Counted from the stretch's first letter, positions 17,971 to 27,501 are shown. The stretch is DNA of 64,000 nucleotides from Chryseobacterium sp. VAUSW3 (GCF_002205795.1 NZ_NIUY01000002.1:372001-436000), one strand, 5' to 3'. The notes: generated by a model not told the origin, from the letters alone. Made by a program: numbers and translations.

Positions 17971-19521
17971 TTAATCTAAACCACCTTTTCTTGTCGGTTC
18001 CTTTACTTCTGGCCAGGCCATTCGTTCGCCTGTTCTTTGGTTTACCGGAAGTTTAATTTTTTCCGCAGAAGCTTTCTCAGGATCTTCGCTTGCCATGTAA
18101 GTCATTATGGCGATTAACGCGACGTTGCTTTTTACATCATCAAAAACAATTTTATCATACGTGTCGCGGTTGGTGTGCCAGGTATAGTTTCCGTAGCTCC
18201 AATTCAGTGAGCCCAACATAAATGCCGGAACTCCTGCTGCCACAAAAGACGCATGGTCGGATCCGCCACCGCCAGGTGTTCCTGGGAAAGTGGTTTTTAT
18301 ATCTTTAGTGAGTTCTCTGGGTACCGCAGCAAGCCATCTTCCCAAGTAATCATAAGAATTCAGGAATCCCTGTCCGCTGATGTTCGCAATACGGCCCGTC
18401 CCGTTATCCTGATTAAAAACTGCCTGTATTTTCGGCATCTGTTCTTTGTGCGCAGATACATAACCGCGTGATCCGTTAAGTCCCTGTTCTTCACTTCCCC
18501 AAAGTCCTACAATGATTGTTCTCTTCGGGTTAGGATAAAGTTTTTTCAGGATTCTGGCAACTTCCATCATCGTAATGGTTCCTGTTCCGTTGTCGGTTGC
18601 ACCGGTTCCACCATCCCATGAATCCAAGTGTGCGGATAAAATGATGTATTCATCGGGTTTTTCAGAACCTTTGATTTCTGCAACGGTATTGAAGGTTGGT
18701 GCCATTCCTTTGTCTTTAGAATTGGCTGTAATTTTCAGTTTTGGAGTGGTGCCGTTTTTCAGCATTCTGTAGAGTTGTCCGTAATCTTCCAAAGAAACGT
18801 CCATCACCGGTATTTTTTTTGTTCCTGCAGAAAATATTTTGTTTACACCAAATCCGCGAGACCAGTTGGAAGAAATAATTCCGGCTGCACCGGCTGCTTC
18901 AAGCTTTGCATTTAAAGTTCTGCTGGTTTCTCCGGTTGCTTTTATTGAATTCTGCCACGCTTCAGAAGCTGCTTTGGATTCATTCTGCATTTTTTCGAAA
19001 GATTCCGGGGTTGCAAATTCTTTCCAGTTATACTCCGGTCTTCCGGATGGCTGATATTGAGAAACCATTACCATTTTTCCTTTCACAGAAGAAAGCCATT
19101 TATTAAAATCTTCTTTACTGCTAAAGGTTGGCAACATCACAACATCAGCTGTTAATCCTTTAGACGGTGTCGCAGGGCTGAAGGCAAGCTGCATTCCCTC
19201 CAAAGATTTAACATAAGGAAATACCATTTCAATAGAAGAGGTTCCCCGTTCCCAGGATTTCCATTCGCCCCACTGTTCGTTGCGGGCATCGATTCCCCAA
19301 CTTTTGAATTTGCTTACTGCCCAGTCGTGCGACTGCTGCATTTTGGGACTTCCTACAAGACGTGGACCTATCCCGTCGAGGAGTTCGTAAGCGAGCTTTT
19401 CGAGCTGGGAATTGTTGTAGGTTTCATACATAATAGATTTGGTCATCTGGTCCTGCGTCTGGGCATTTAACCCCACCGAAAACACGGTTGAAAGCATTAA
19501 AACTTTAGCGTAGTTCTTCAT
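17971..19521 (-). CDS. Secreted M28 family metallopeptidase with PA insert
   Basis: A 516-residue exported peptidase from ATG 19521, which begins a clear signal peptide (MKNYAKVLMLSTVFSVGLNA, cleavage before QTQ). The protease-associated domain falls around residues 130-290. The zinc-site residues are visible: LSAHLDSWDG (His, then Asp in GATDNGTG), the catalytic Glu pair in WGSEEQGLNG, an Asp in VFNQDNG, and the last His in GGGGSDHASF. This is a di-zinc aminopeptidase or carboxypeptidase acting outside the cytoplasm. No sorting domain is present, so it is probably periplasmic or in outer-membrane vesicles. Confidence 0.93.
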   Translation of the reverse strand: MKNYAKVLMLSTVFSVGLNAQTQDQMTKSIMYETYNNSQLEKLAYELLDGIGPRLVGSPKMQQSHDWAVSKFKSWGIDARNEQWGEWKSWERGTSSIEMVFPYVKSLEGMQLAFSPATPSKGLTADVVMLPTFSSKEDFNKWLSSVKGKMVMVSQYQPSGRPEYNWKEFATPESFEKMQNESKAASEAWQNSIKATGETSRTLNAKLEAAGAAGIISSNWSRGFGVNKIFSAGTKKIPVMDVSLEDYGQLYRMLKNGTTPKLKITANSKDKGMAPTFNTVAEIKGSEKPDEYIILSAHLDSWDGGTGATDNGTGTITMMEVARILKKLYPNPKRTIIVGLWGSEEQGLNGSRGYVSAHKEQMPKIQAVFNQDNGTGRIANISGQGFLNSYDYLGRWLAAVPRELTKDIKTTFPGTPGGGGSDHASFVAAGVPAFMLGSLNWSYGNYTWHTNRDTYDKIVFDDVKSNVALIAIMTYMASEDPEKASAEKIKLPVNQRTGERMAWPEVKEPTRKGGLD

Positions 19522-19670
19522 TATATATAAGTTTTGGTGATGAAGATAATAAAAATTGGTAAAGTAAAAAAACTTGTTGATGAGCTCAAAACGCAGCACA
19601 ATAGGATTTTCCTAAAATTCAATATCAAATTTGATTGTCTGAATGGCAAAATACTTGTATCAGGATTAAC

Positions 19671-20138
19671 ATGCTTATAAAAAATCTCACTTTAATCCTT
19701 TATTTTTGTTTTTTTAATCTCGGTGCCCAATCCAAATCGGATGCGGTGCTTGGAAAATGGCTGGCAACCGACCAAAGCGTGGCAGTGGAAGTCTATAAAC
19801 AGAGTGGCCAGTATAGAGCCAAAGTGATTTGGTTTGATGAAAATTTAGGAAGTGGCAAACCAATGCATACCCGCACCGATTTTGAAAATCCCGATCCTAA
19901 ACTCAGAAATCGCAAAATTCTGGGTATGGAGGTGCTGGAAGGACTGGTCTATAATCCGAAAAAGAATGAGTGGGAACATGGAAAAATTTACGATGCGAGT
20001 TCCGGCAGGTTTTGGGATTCGGCTGCGCATATAACAGAGCAGGGGTTGCTGAAAGTAAGAGGTTACTGGAAATTCAAATGGATTGGAAAATCGCTTACCT
20101 TTAAACGGACAAATCACGCAATGCTAAGCAAATTATAA
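19671..20138 (+). CDS. Exported DUF2147 protein
   Basis: A 155-residue protein from ATG 19671, with a signal peptide (MLIKNLTLILYFCFFNLGAQ). The mature part has the DUF2147 layout: VLGKWLATDQ, VEVYKQSGQYRAKVIWF, then WEHGKIYDASSGRFWDS and a closing RGYWKFKWIGKSLTFKR. The fold is a small periplasmic beta-barrel; function is unknown. It is followed after 25 bases by a small membrane protein gene, probably in one transcript. Confidence 0.88.
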   Translation: MLIKNLTLILYFCFFNLGAQSKSDAVLGKWLATDQSVAVEVYKQSGQYRAKVIWFDENLGSGKPMHTRTDFENPDPKLRNRKILGMEVLEGLVYNPKKNEWEHGKIYDASSGRFWDSAAHITEQGLLKVRGYWKFKWIGKSLTFKRTNHAMLSKL

Positions 20139-20163
20139 ATTTTTAAACTATAAACTATAAACT

Positions 20164-20508
20164 ATGAATTTAATTATCAGACTTCTTGTAACGGCGGTTG
20201 TCGCTTTTTTTCTTACCAAGATTTTATCGGGGGTTCATTTCGACGGTTTTTCCACGGCCATTGTTTTCGCTATCGTTCTGGGAATTTTAAACCTGATCGT
20301 TTCACCAGTGTTAAAAATACTGGGATTACCGCTTACCATTCTTACTTTAGGACTTTTTTCTTTAGTAATTAACGCTTTGGTCATCCTCATTGCTGATTAT
20401 TTTATTGACGGCATGACCATCGATGGATTCTGGTGGGCATTCATCTTCAGTATCGCGCTGTCACTTATCACTTCTTTGGTGAATGGGATTTTCACATCTT
20501 CTGACTAA
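20164..20508 (+). CDS. Phage holin family / YvlD-like membrane protein
   Basis: A 114-residue protein that is almost all membrane helix: about four hydrophobic segments, with ILSGVHFDGFSTAIVFAIVLGILNLIVSPVLKILG forming a run of the kind found in the YvlD/phage holin 4-2 family (given here as two pieces: the ILSGVHFDGF start and the LGILNLIVSPVLK end). In this family it is a housekeeping inner-membrane protein rather than a lysis holin. A terminator follows 23 bases after the stop. Confidence 0.88.
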   Translation: MNLIIRLLVTAVVAFFLTKILSGVHFDGFSTAIVFAIVLGILNLIVSPVLKILGLPLTILTLGLFSLVINALVILIADYFIDGMTIDGFWWAFIFSIALSLITSLVNGIFTSSD

Positions 20509-20530
20509 ATAAGATTTAAATAATTCAAAG

Positions 20531-20562
20531 AAAAATCACCAACTCCTTGCTGGTGATTTTTT
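20531..20562 (+). terminator. Rho-independent terminator after the YvlD-like gene
   Basis: AAAATCACCA and TGGTGATTTT pair around a 9-base loop, followed by TT. A TATATTTG -7 box for the next gene begins at 20564. Confidence 0.8.
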
Positions 20563-20618
20563 CTATATTTGTAGCTACAGTTGCAGTCCGCAGCTGTAAG
20601 GATTGAAATTAATTTTTT

Positions 20619-22613
20619 ATGAAGCTAAAACATACCTTAATCGCAGTAGCTGCGCCATTTCTTATGAATGCACAAAATGTGATGACGCCCGAACTCCTCT
20701 GGACTTTAAATAAAATCGGCGTATCTGCAGTATCACCCGATCAGTCTTCCCTCATTTACACCGTAGGAAAAACAGACCTTAAAACTGAAAAAAACAACAA
20801 GAAAACTTATTTCCTCAACATTAAAAACGCTGAAGCTACCAGCCTGGATTTGGGAAAAAAAGCCTTGATACAATGGGATAAAAACGGACTTTATGCACAG
20901 GAAAAAGATATTATTTATCTTTCAAAAGATGCCGGAAAAACCTGGGCAGAATTTTATACCATCGGAGAAGTTGACAATATCGTAATTTCACCTGACGGGA
21001 AGAAAATTGCCTTCAGTAAACAGGTGTTGGTTGAAAAAGTTTTAGGAAAAGATAAATATACCGACGTGCCGAAAACGACAGCACATATCTACACCGACCT
21101 TAATCACCGCCACTGGGATTATTTTAATGAAGGAAAATACAATCATGTTTTTGTGGTGAATGTTTCCGAAAAAGTTGAAAATGCCAAAGATTTACTGGAA
21201 GGTAAAATGTGGGATTCGCCACAGCGGCCTTTCGGTGGAGCAGAAGATTTTGTATGGAGCCCGGATTCCACACAGCTTCTGTATGTTACCAAACCTTTGA
21301 GCGGGGCAGAATATGCGCAGTCTACCAATACCGATATTTTTGCATACCATCTTAATTCCGGTACCACAAAGAATCTTACTGAAAACAACAAAGGATATGA
21401 TGTTGCTCCGAAATTCTCGCCGGACGGAAAAACTTTACTATGGATGTCGATGGAAAGAGACGGCTACGAAGCTGATAAAAACGACATCAAAATCATGGAC
21501 TGGAAATCTCACAAAGTGCGCAATCTGACCAAAGATTGGGATGAAAGCGTGGTGGGCGATGTTTTCTGGACTCAGGATTCCAAAACGCTGTATTTTACCA
21601 CGGCATTCAGAGGAACAAAACAATTGTTTTCCTTAAGCCCAAAAACCGCTAAGATTCAGCAGATCACAAAAGGTGATTTTGATGTTACGTCAATTTATGC
21701 ACAGAATAAAAATTCACTTTTGGTGAGCAGGACCGATATGAATCATAACGCGGATCTGTTTTCCGTGGACTTGAAAAAAGGTACGATGAATCAGGTCACT
21801 GAAGTCAATAAGCAGAATTACGCTAAAATCACGCCTTCTAAAACGGAACTTAAAATGGTGAAAACTACCGACGGGAAGGAAATGGGCGTATGGTTTGTGT
21901 ATCCACCGGATTTCGATCCCAATAAAAAATATCCTACACTTTTATACTGTCAGGGCGGTCCACAATCTGCGCTTACACAGTTTTTCAGCACGAGATGGAG
22001 TCCTGCTCTGATGGCGGCCAACGGCTATATCGTAGTAGCGCCAAACCGTCGCGGAATGCCGGGTTGGGGAACAAAATGGAACGAAGAAATTTCTAAAGAC
22101 TGGGGCGGACAGGTAATGAAAGATTATCTGGCAGCGACAGATTATGCCAAAACTTTGCCCTACGTGGATAACGACAGAATGGGTGCTGTAGGTGCGAGTT
22201 ATGGTGGATACAGCGTTTTCATGCTGGCCGGAATTCACGACAACCGTTTCAAAACCTTTATCGCACACGACGGACTTTTCGATATGAAATCCTGGTACGG
22301 AACTACTGAAGAACTCTTCTTTGCCAACTGGGATCTGGGCAAACCAACAGATACGCCGATGCCGAAAGCCTATACAGAATTTAATCCTTCTAATTTTGTT
22401 GACAAATGGAACAAGCCCATCATGATCATCCAGGGTGGACTCGATTTCCGGGTAGGATATGAGCAAGGTCAGCAGGCTTTTCAGGCAGCTAAACTCCACG
22501 GTCTGAAATCGAAATTCCTTTATTTCCCGAACGAAAACCATTGGGTTCTGAATCCGCACAACGGGTTGGTTTGGCAGAGAGAATTTTTCGAATGGCTGAA
22601 AGAAACACTTTAA
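20619..22613 (+). CDS. Exported S9 family prolyl oligopeptidase-like peptidase
   Basis: A 664-residue protein with a signal peptide (MKLKHTLIAVAAPFLMNA, then QN). Residues about 30-400 form a beta-propeller with TolB-like repeats (ISPDGKKIAFS, WSPDSTQLLYV, FSPDGKTLLWM). The C-terminal alpha/beta hydrolase has the nucleophile Ser in GASYGGYS near 525, Asp in GGLDFRVGY and His in NENHWVL. This is the dipeptidyl or acylaminoacyl peptidase layout, cleaving short peptides in the periplasm. Monocistronic, with a TATATTTG -7 box (20564-20571) and a shared terminator downstream. Confidence 0.94.
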   Translation: MKLKHTLIAVAAPFLMNAQNVMTPELLWTLNKIGVSAVSPDQSSLIYTVGKTDLKTEKNNKKTYFLNIKNAEATSLDLGKKALIQWDKNGLYAQEKDIIYLSKDAGKTWAEFYTIGEVDNIVISPDGKKIAFSKQVLVEKVLGKDKYTDVPKTTAHIYTDLNHRHWDYFNEGKYNHVFVVNVSEKVENAKDLLEGKMWDSPQRPFGGAEDFVWSPDSTQLLYVTKPLSGAEYAQSTNTDIFAYHLNSGTTKNLTENNKGYDVAPKFSPDGKTLLWMSMERDGYEADKNDIKIMDWKSHKVRNLTKDWDESVVGDVFWTQDSKTLYFTTAFRGTKQLFSLSPKTAKIQQITKGDFDVTSIYAQNKNSLLVSRTDMNHNADLFSVDLKKGTMNQVTEVNKQNYAKITPSKTELKMVKTTDGKEMGVWFVYPPDFDPNKKYPTLLYCQGGPQSALTQFFSTRWSPALMAANGYIVVAPNRRGMPGWGTKWNEEISKDWGGQVMKDYLAATDYAKTLPYVDNDRMGAVGASYGGYSVFMLAGIHDNRFKTFIAHDGLFDMKSWYGTTEELFFANWDLGKPTDTPMPKAYTEFNPSNFVDKWNKPIMIIQGGLDFRVGYEQGQQAFQAAKLHGLKSKFLYFPNENHWVLNPHNGLVWQREFFEWLKETL

Positions 22614-22623
22614 TCACTAAATT

Positions 22624-22659
22624 AAAAAAGGCTTCTGATTTGATCAGAGGCCTTTTTTT
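22624..22659. terminator. Bidirectional terminator between convergent genes
   Basis: AAAAAAGGC-TTCTGAT pairs with ATCAGAGGCCTTTTTT (one bulge), with T runs on both sides. Confidence 0.82.
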
Positions 22660-22675
22660 GTTGACATTAACAACG

Positions 22676-23224
22676 TTATAACTGAACTTTTACCTTAAAA
22701 CCAGAATTCATTTTCATCGTAATCTGGTCAGCGCTTACCGCATTGGCCTGGATTTCAAAAATTAATGAATTCTGGTTTGTCCTGAAATAATTAATAAGTT
22801 CTTCATCGGGAACCGAAAAGGTGATGTTGTTTTGATTTGTATTATTCGCCACTGTTGCGATCAGCTTTTCAGGCTGGTTTGGGGCTTTAATATAAATTCT
22901 TGCATTTTTAATCACATCGAGCTTGGTATCGAACTGCGAACTCACATATTCAATGTCTAAAGTGCTCATCTTAACCGATTTCAAATTGTTGATGGAGTAG
23001 TTGGGGTTGTTCTGCTTAATTTTCGCATCCAAATCAATATTCATCGGTATTTCCGGAGTTCTGGTGTAAGTTGTGGTACTTACGTTGGCAAACGGAACCG
23101 CTAATGTTGTGGTAAATGGTACATCAAAAGGCGGCAACACATCCAAAACCGAATTCACGATATCTCTGCAGCTTGTTGTAAAAAACAGCACAAGCATTCC
23201 CATAATTAACGATAATTTTTTCAT
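22676..23224 (-). CDS. Lipoprotein of unknown function, 182 aa
   Basis: Start at ATG 23224, giving MKKLSLIMGMLVLFFTTSC, with a lipobox FTTSC that puts the modified cysteine at residue 19. The mature protein is beta-rich, with no recognisable family: one segment (VPFTTTLAVPFANVSTTTYTR) and an acidic DIEYVSSQFDTKLDVIKN region suggest a domain of the kind found in outer-membrane lipoproteins. Monocistronic; divergent from the glycosylase gene. Confidence 0.7.
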   Translation of the reverse strand: MKKLSLIMGMLVLFFTTSCRDIVNSVLDVLPPFDVPFTTTLAVPFANVSTTTYTRTPEIPMNIDLDAKIKQNNPNYSINNLKSVKMSTLDIEYVSSQFDTKLDVIKNARIYIKAPNQPEKLIATVANNTNQNNITFSVPDEELINYFRTNQNSLIFEIQANAVSADQITMKMNSGFKVKVQL

Positions 23225-23282
23225 AACTGATTTTTTAAGTATTTTTAAAGTCTGCATTTATCGTTCCAAATTCAAGGTGTAA

Positions 23283-23786
23283 ATGCTGAGTCATAAAATG
23301 CAGAAACGAATTTCATCTTTCCCGCCAATCATTTCAGAAGGTTCTAAAATCCTGATTTTAGGTTCAGTTCCGGGTGTTAAATCGCTGGAAATGCAGCAAT
23401 ATTACGCACATCCGCAAAACCAGTTCTGGAAGATTATTTTTAAACTTTTGGAAGAAGATTTCACGGCAGATTACCAAAAGAGAACTGAAATTATCAGGAA
23501 GAATAACATCGCACTTTGGGATGTAATCGATTCCTGCGAACGCGAGGGAAGTCTGGATACAAAAATCCGCAATGAGGAGCACAATGATATTTTAAAAATT
23601 CTTCGAGACCACCCTAATATAAAAGCAGTGTTCTGCAACGGCCAGAAATCATTCAAGAACTTAAAGAAAATTTTAGGTAAAGAATCAGAAATCCCAATAT
23701 TTGTTCTACCTTCAACAAGTCCTCTTCATACGGTTTCATTCGATAAAAAACTGGCGGAATGGGAAATCTTAAAATCATTTTTATGA
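23283..23786 (+). CDS. DNA-deoxyinosine glycosylase (uracil-DNA glycosylase superfamily, family 6)
   Basis: A 167-residue member of the UDG superfamily. The first motif is LILGSVPGVKS near 20-30, followed by YYAHPQNQFW near 40-49; the second motif is STSPLHTVSF near 145. These fit hypoxanthine-DNA glycosylases (TIGR04274-type), which excise deaminated adenine to begin base-excision repair. An alternative ATG at 23298 would trim five residues. Its stop overlaps the next start by four bases (ATGA), so the two genes are translationally coupled. Confidence 0.9.
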   Translation: MLSHKMQKRISSFPPIISEGSKILILGSVPGVKSLEMQQYYAHPQNQFWKIIFKLLEEDFTADYQKRTEIIRKNNIALWDVIDSCEREGSLDTKIRNEEHNDILKILRDHPNIKAVFCNGQKSFKNLKKILGKESEIPIFVLPSTSPLHTVSFDKKLAEWEILKSFL

Positions 23787-24430
23787 GAAAATTTTATCTC
23801 TTGGCCTTTATTTTTGCGTTTGTGTTGAGCTCTGCACAGACTTATTCATTTGATACCGTCACCAAATACGTACTTAATAACGCGAAGAAAAAAGGTATTA
23901 AAGAATCGGTTAATTATTTTAATTCCGATGATTTTAATTATTTCCTAAAGGTTACAAGGGTTCCGGACTATCTTAGTGCCACACTCTTTGATTCCAAAAC
24001 TGATCTGGCACATCATTTTACGGTAAAAGAAAGTAAGTCAAACGGAAACGTTTTTTTCGCTTTTGAATACGATTATTCCTACAAACTCAACACGAAACAT
24101 TTAATTAATCAAAAGCAGTATATTACTTTTGGTGAAATATCAGAATCTTATCCAAAGCAGGTTTCAATGCAGATTTTCAGTTCAAAAAAAGCAAAAAAAC
24201 CTATTGCTAAACATATTCTTACCCTGCAACCGGCCAGTAAAAATATGTTTCCAATGTTTGCTTTAAGCAGAAGCGTTAATTATATGTTGCCGAGTGATGC
24301 AGATTTACCGGGAAATTATATGGTAGTAAGGGACGATATCACCGAAAAAAAAGTGAGTTGTGAATTTGTGCTTGAAGATCATAACGATGTAAAACTTAAA
24401 ATAACGCTTCCTAAAACGCTGAACTACTAG
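23783..24430 (+). CDS. Exported protein of unknown function, 215 aa
   Basis: ATG 23783 overlaps the glycosylase stop. The signal peptide is MRKFYLLAFIFAFVLSSA, cleaved before QTYS. The mature protein is basic (KKAKKPIAKHIL) and beta-rich. I recognise no domain. Co-transcription with the glycosylase looks like operon economy rather than function. Confidence 0.7.
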   Translation: MRKFYLLAFIFAFVLSSAQTYSFDTVTKYVLNNAKKKGIKESVNYFNSDDFNYFLKVTRVPDYLSATLFDSKTDLAHHFTVKESKSNGNVFFAFEYDYSYKLNTKHLINQKQYITFGEISESYPKQVSMQIFSSKKAKKPIAKHILTLQPASKNMFPMFALSRSVNYMLPSDADLPGNYMVVRDDITEKKVSCEFVLEDHNDVKLKITLPKTLNY

Positions 24431-24446
24431 ATAAATCGTTAATCGC

Positions 24447-24477
24447 TTGACTTTGCCTTTTCAAAGCCGTATATTTG
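24447..24477 (+). promoter_or_regulatory. Promoter for queA
   Basis: TTG at 24447-24449 and TATATTTG at 24470-24477, 20 bases apart, match the Bacteroidetes consensus. Just after it, CCGAAAA/TTTTCGG (24482-24503) can form a small hairpin in the 5' leader. Confidence 0.7.
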
Positions 24478-24530
24478 CAGTCCGAAAATTATTTGGTTTT
24501 CGGGCTAATTTTTAAACCGTAATTTAAAAA

Positions 24531-25580
24531 ATGAAGACATCTGATTTCAACTTCCATCTGCCGGAAGAACTTTTGGCAGAACATCCAGCAGAACACCGAG
24601 ACGACGCTAAACTCATGGTGCTCAACCGTAAAACGGAAACCATTGAACATAAATTATTCAAAGACGTAGTAGATTATTTCGACGAGCACGATCTTTTTAT
24701 CTTTAATAATACCAAAGTTTTTCCTGCCAGACTCTACGGAAACAAAGAAAAAACCGGAGCTAAAATTGAAGTTTTCCTTTTAAGAGAACTCGATAAAGAA
24801 ACCCGTGTGTGGGACGTTTTGGTTGATCCGGCGAGAAAAATAAGAATCGGAAACAAGTTATTCTTTACGGAGGACGAATCGTTGGTTGCCGAAGTGATTG
24901 ATAACACCACTTCAAGAGGGAGAACATTAAGATTTTTATATGATGGTTCTTATGAAGAATTCCGTGCTAAACTGAAAGAACTGGGCGAAACGCCACTTCC
25001 TAAATACATCAAGAGAGCCGTAGAACCTGAAGATGCAGAGCGTTACCAAACCATTTATGCAAAACACGAAGGAGCTGTAGCAGCGCCAACTGCAGGTTTA
25101 CACTTTTCCAGACACCTAATGAAGAGATTAGAAATCAAAGGAATCGACTTTGCTGAAGTTACGCTTCATGTAGGTCTCGGAACTTTCAATCCCATCGAAG
25201 TTGAAGATTTAAGCAAGCATAAAATGGAGTCGGAAGAAGCCATTATCGATCAGCTGAATGCAGACATCATCAACAAAGCTGTTGCAGAGCAGAGAAGAGT
25301 TTGCGCAGTGGGAACCACTACCATGCGCGCTTTGGAAACTTCGGTTTCATCAAATAAAAAAATTGGCCCTTACCATGGGTGGACAAATAAGTTTATTTTC
25401 CCGCCACATGATTTCGGAGTGGCTAACTCCATGATTACCAATTTTCATACTCCAAAATCTACACTCATGATGATGGTTGCGGCATTTGCCGGGAAAGATT
25501 TCCTGATGCATGCTTATGAAGAAGCCATTAAAAACGAATATAAATTTTACTCTTACGGAGACGCAATGCTGATTCTGTAA
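24531..25580 (+). CDS. queA: S-adenosylmethionine:tRNA ribosyltransferase-isomerase
   Basis: A 349-residue QueA, the enzyme that transfers the ribosyl moiety of SAM to preQ1 at tRNA position 34 to give epoxyqueuosine. Family signatures are present end to end: [16 protein letters not shown] at the start, [20 protein letters not shown] near 185, and LGTFNPIE followed by the C-terminal [18 protein letters not shown]. Length is normal. It is separated from rlmN by a palindromic intergenic element, so these two RNA-modification genes are adjacent but probably separately transcribed. Confidence 0.97.
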   Translation: MKTSDFNFHLPEELLAEHPAEHRDDAKLMVLNRKTETIEHKLFKDVVDYFDEHDLFIFNNTKVFPARLYGNKEKTGAKIEVFLLRELDKETRVWDVLVDPARKIRIGNKLFFTEDESLVAEVIDNTTSRGRTLRFLYDGSYEEFRAKLKELGETPLPKYIKRAVEPEDAERYQTIYAKHEGAVAAPTAGLHFSRHLMKRLEIKGIDFAEVTLHVGLGTFNPIEVEDLSKHKMESEEAIIDQLNADIINKAVAEQRRVCAVGTTTMRALETSVSSNKKIGPYHGWTNKFIFPPHDFGVANSMITNFHTPKSTLMMMVAAFAGKDFLMHAYEEAIKNEYKFYSYGDAMLIL

Positions 25581-25586
25581 GTTTTA

Positions 25587-25731
25587 TAAACCACAAAAGT
25601 CACAAAAGATCTTTGTGTTTTTATTTTTTAAAGTAAGAAGTTGCAAAAGTTTGAAAATCTTTGATTTTCAACTTTGTTAGCTTTTAAGCAGCATAAATTT
25701 CACTTTCTTCTTTTGTGACTTTTGTGGTTTA
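25587..25731. repeat. 145-bp palindromic (MITE-like) element between queA and rlmN
   Basis: The ends are a perfect 23-bp inverted repeat: TAAACCACAAAAGTCACAAA(AGA) at 25587-25609 and its exact complement at 25709-25731. Inside is a second, imperfect dyad centred near 25660 (AGTTTGAAAATC / GATTTTCAACTTT). The right arm ends six bases before the rlmN ATG, so it forms part of the rlmN leader. There is no ORF. It fits a small non-autonomous repeat family or a very large hairpin; whether copies exist elsewhere cannot be judged here. Confidence 0.7.
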
Positions 25732-25736
25732 ATTTT

Positions 25737-26771
25737 ATGAAAGATATTAGAACATTAAGTTTAGACCAGTTAACCGATTATTTCAAAGAAATCGGGGAAA
25801 AACCTTTCCGTGCGAAACAGGTTTATGATTGGTTATGGAGTAAAAACCTCCATTCTATTGATGAAATGACGAATCTTTCAAAAGATTTACGCGATAAACT
25901 TTCAGCTGAATTTACCATCAATCCTGTTTCTGTGGATTTGCTGCAGAAATCAAAAGACGGAACCATAAAAAATGGAGTGAAACTTCATGACGGCCTTTTG
26001 GTGGAATCTGTGTTGATTCCTACAGAAACCAGAACCACGGCTTGCGTTTCTTCCCAAGTTGGATGCTCGTTAAACTGTGAATTTTGCGCTACAGCCAAGC
26101 TTAAAAGAATGAGAAATCTGGAAGTTGCAGAGATTGTGGACCAGGTTGCCTTAATTGACCGACAAAGCAAACTATATTTCGATCGACCTCTTTCAAATAT
26201 TGTGTTCATGGGAATGGGAGAACCAATGATGAACTACAAAAACGTGGTTGAAGCCATCCGAAAAATAACAAAACCGGAAGGTTTGGGAATGTCACCTCGA
26301 AGAATTACCGTTTCCACATCGGGAATTCCGAAGATGATTAAAATGTTGGCGGATGAAGATTTGAAGGTGAAATTGGCGCTTTCTCTTCACACCGCAATCG
26401 AAGAAAAACGAAACGAAATCATGCCTTTTTCAGAGAAATTTCCACTAACCGAAATCATGGATTCCCTAAAATATTGGTATGAAAAAACAGGAAATGTCGT
26501 CACTTTCGAATACTGTGTATGGGGCGGAATTAATGACAAAGATGAAGACATCAGAGCATTAATCAAGTATTGCAGACAAGTTCCAAGCAAAGTAAACCTC
26601 ATTCAATATAATCCAATTGGTGAAGGAAAATTCGACCATAGAAGCATTGCAGCGGAAGAAAAATATGTTCGTGAACTCACAAAAGCCGGAATTACCGTTA
26701 TGGTTCGAAGAAGTAGAGGCGGAGATATTGATGCAGCTTGCGGACAATTGGCGAATAAAACTGGCGAATAA
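25737..26771 (+). CDS. rlmN: 23S rRNA (adenine-2503-C2)-methyltransferase RlmN
   Basis: A 344-residue radical-SAM enzyme. The N-terminal accessory domain has LGEKPFRAKQ-like GEKPFRAKQVYDWLW, and the cluster motif is CSLNCEFCAT near residues 106-115. FMGMGEPMMNY and RRITVSTSGI are present, and the C-terminal methyl-carrying cysteine lies in DIDAACGQLA. It methylates A2503 of 23S rRNA and A37 of some tRNAs. ATG 25737 is directly after the palindromic repeat; an earlier in-frame GTG lies inside the repeat's right arm and is rejected. Confidence 0.97.
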   Translation: MKDIRTLSLDQLTDYFKEIGEKPFRAKQVYDWLWSKNLHSIDEMTNLSKDLRDKLSAEFTINPVSVDLLQKSKDGTIKNGVKLHDGLLVESVLIPTETRTTACVSSQVGCSLNCEFCATAKLKRMRNLEVAEIVDQVALIDRQSKLYFDRPLSNIVFMGMGEPMMNYKNVVEAIRKITKPEGLGMSPRRITVSTSGIPKMIKMLADEDLKVKLALSLHTAIEEKRNEIMPFSEKFPLTEIMDSLKYWYEKTGNVVTFEYCVWGGINDKDEDIRALIKYCRQVPSKVNLIQYNPIGEGKFDHRSIAAEEKYVRELTKAGITVMVRRSRGGDIDAACGQLANKTGE

Positions 26772-26783
26772 TCAATTTTTTTT

Positions 26784-27413
26784 TCATAGTAAACCATTTG
26801 TCGCTGCAATTTTTATCAGCGAAGCCGTATTGTTCGTATTAAATTTCGATAACAAATTTTTTCGGTGCGTTTCTACGGTGTATAAACTGATGAACAGTTT
26901 TTCGGCAATTTGAGGATTGGTGAAGCCTTCGGAAATTAAAGTGAGAATTTCCTTTTCGCGGCTAGTTAAAGTGGGTTGGTTTTTCAATTCTTTTTGTTCG
27001 GAAGTACTCATTCCTGCATCGGAACTCAAGTGCATTTTCCCGTCTAAAACGGATGAAATCGCCGTTTCAATTTCTTCTTTCGATGCAGATTTTACCAAAA
27101 AACCATCGGCTCCATTTTGAATCATCTGTGCAATGTAACTTCTTTCGTTGAAGGTGCTCATACCGATAATTTTGAGATTTGGAAATTCTTTTTTCAGTTT
27201 TGAAGTCAGTTCCACGCCGCTAATTTCCGGCATATTGATGTCCGTAATCACCAAATCGGGTTGGTTTTCTTTCACTTTTTCCATGGCTTCGTAAGCGTTG
27301 GAAGCGGTTGCGCACAATTCCACGTAACGGATTTGTTTGAGCATCGCTTTCATGCCTTCAATGACCATCGGATGATCGTCTACCACTATGATTTTTATTT
27401 TATCCAAATTCAT
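26784..27413 (-). CDS. NarL/LuxR family response regulator
   Basis: A 209-residue two-domain regulator. The receiver begins with VVDDHPMVIEGM (acidic pair near 11-12), has the phosphoacceptor Asp in LVITDINMP near 57, and the conserved Lys in LVKSASKEE near 107. The LuxR-type helix-turn-helix is at 148-205 (LTSREKEILTLISEGFTNPQ, then TVETHRKNLL). It is the partner of the histidine kinase whose gene lies upstream on the same strand. The stop is 12 bases from the convergent rlmN stop. Confidence 0.95.
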   Translation of the reverse strand: MNLDKIKIIVVDDHPMVIEGMKAMLKQIRYVELCATASNAYEAMEKVKENQPDLVITDINMPEISGVELTSKLKKEFPNLKIIGMSTFNERSYIAQMIQNGADGFLVKSASKEEIETAISSVLDGKMHLSSDAGMSTSEQKELKNQPTLTSREKEILTLISEGFTNPQIAEKLFISLYTVETHRKNLLSKFNTNNTASLIKIAATNGLL

Positions 27414-27440
27414 GTTTTTTGAAAATGCGTTTAAAATTTT

Positions 27441-27487
27441 GGCTAAAGCCGAACGAAATCTGATTTCTTAAGCGGGCTAAAGCCCGC
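27441..27487. repeat. Pair of GGCTAAAGCC-type palindromes between kinase and regulator genes
   Basis: A 10-base palindrome GGCTAAAGCC (27441-27450) is followed by GCGGGCTAAAGCCCGC (27472-27487). Similar short palindromes occur as scattered intergenic repeats in flavobacteria. It may act as a transcript-processing or attenuating hairpin between the two genes. Confidence 0.55.
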
Positions 27488-27501
27488 CACTATTCATTAA
27501 T

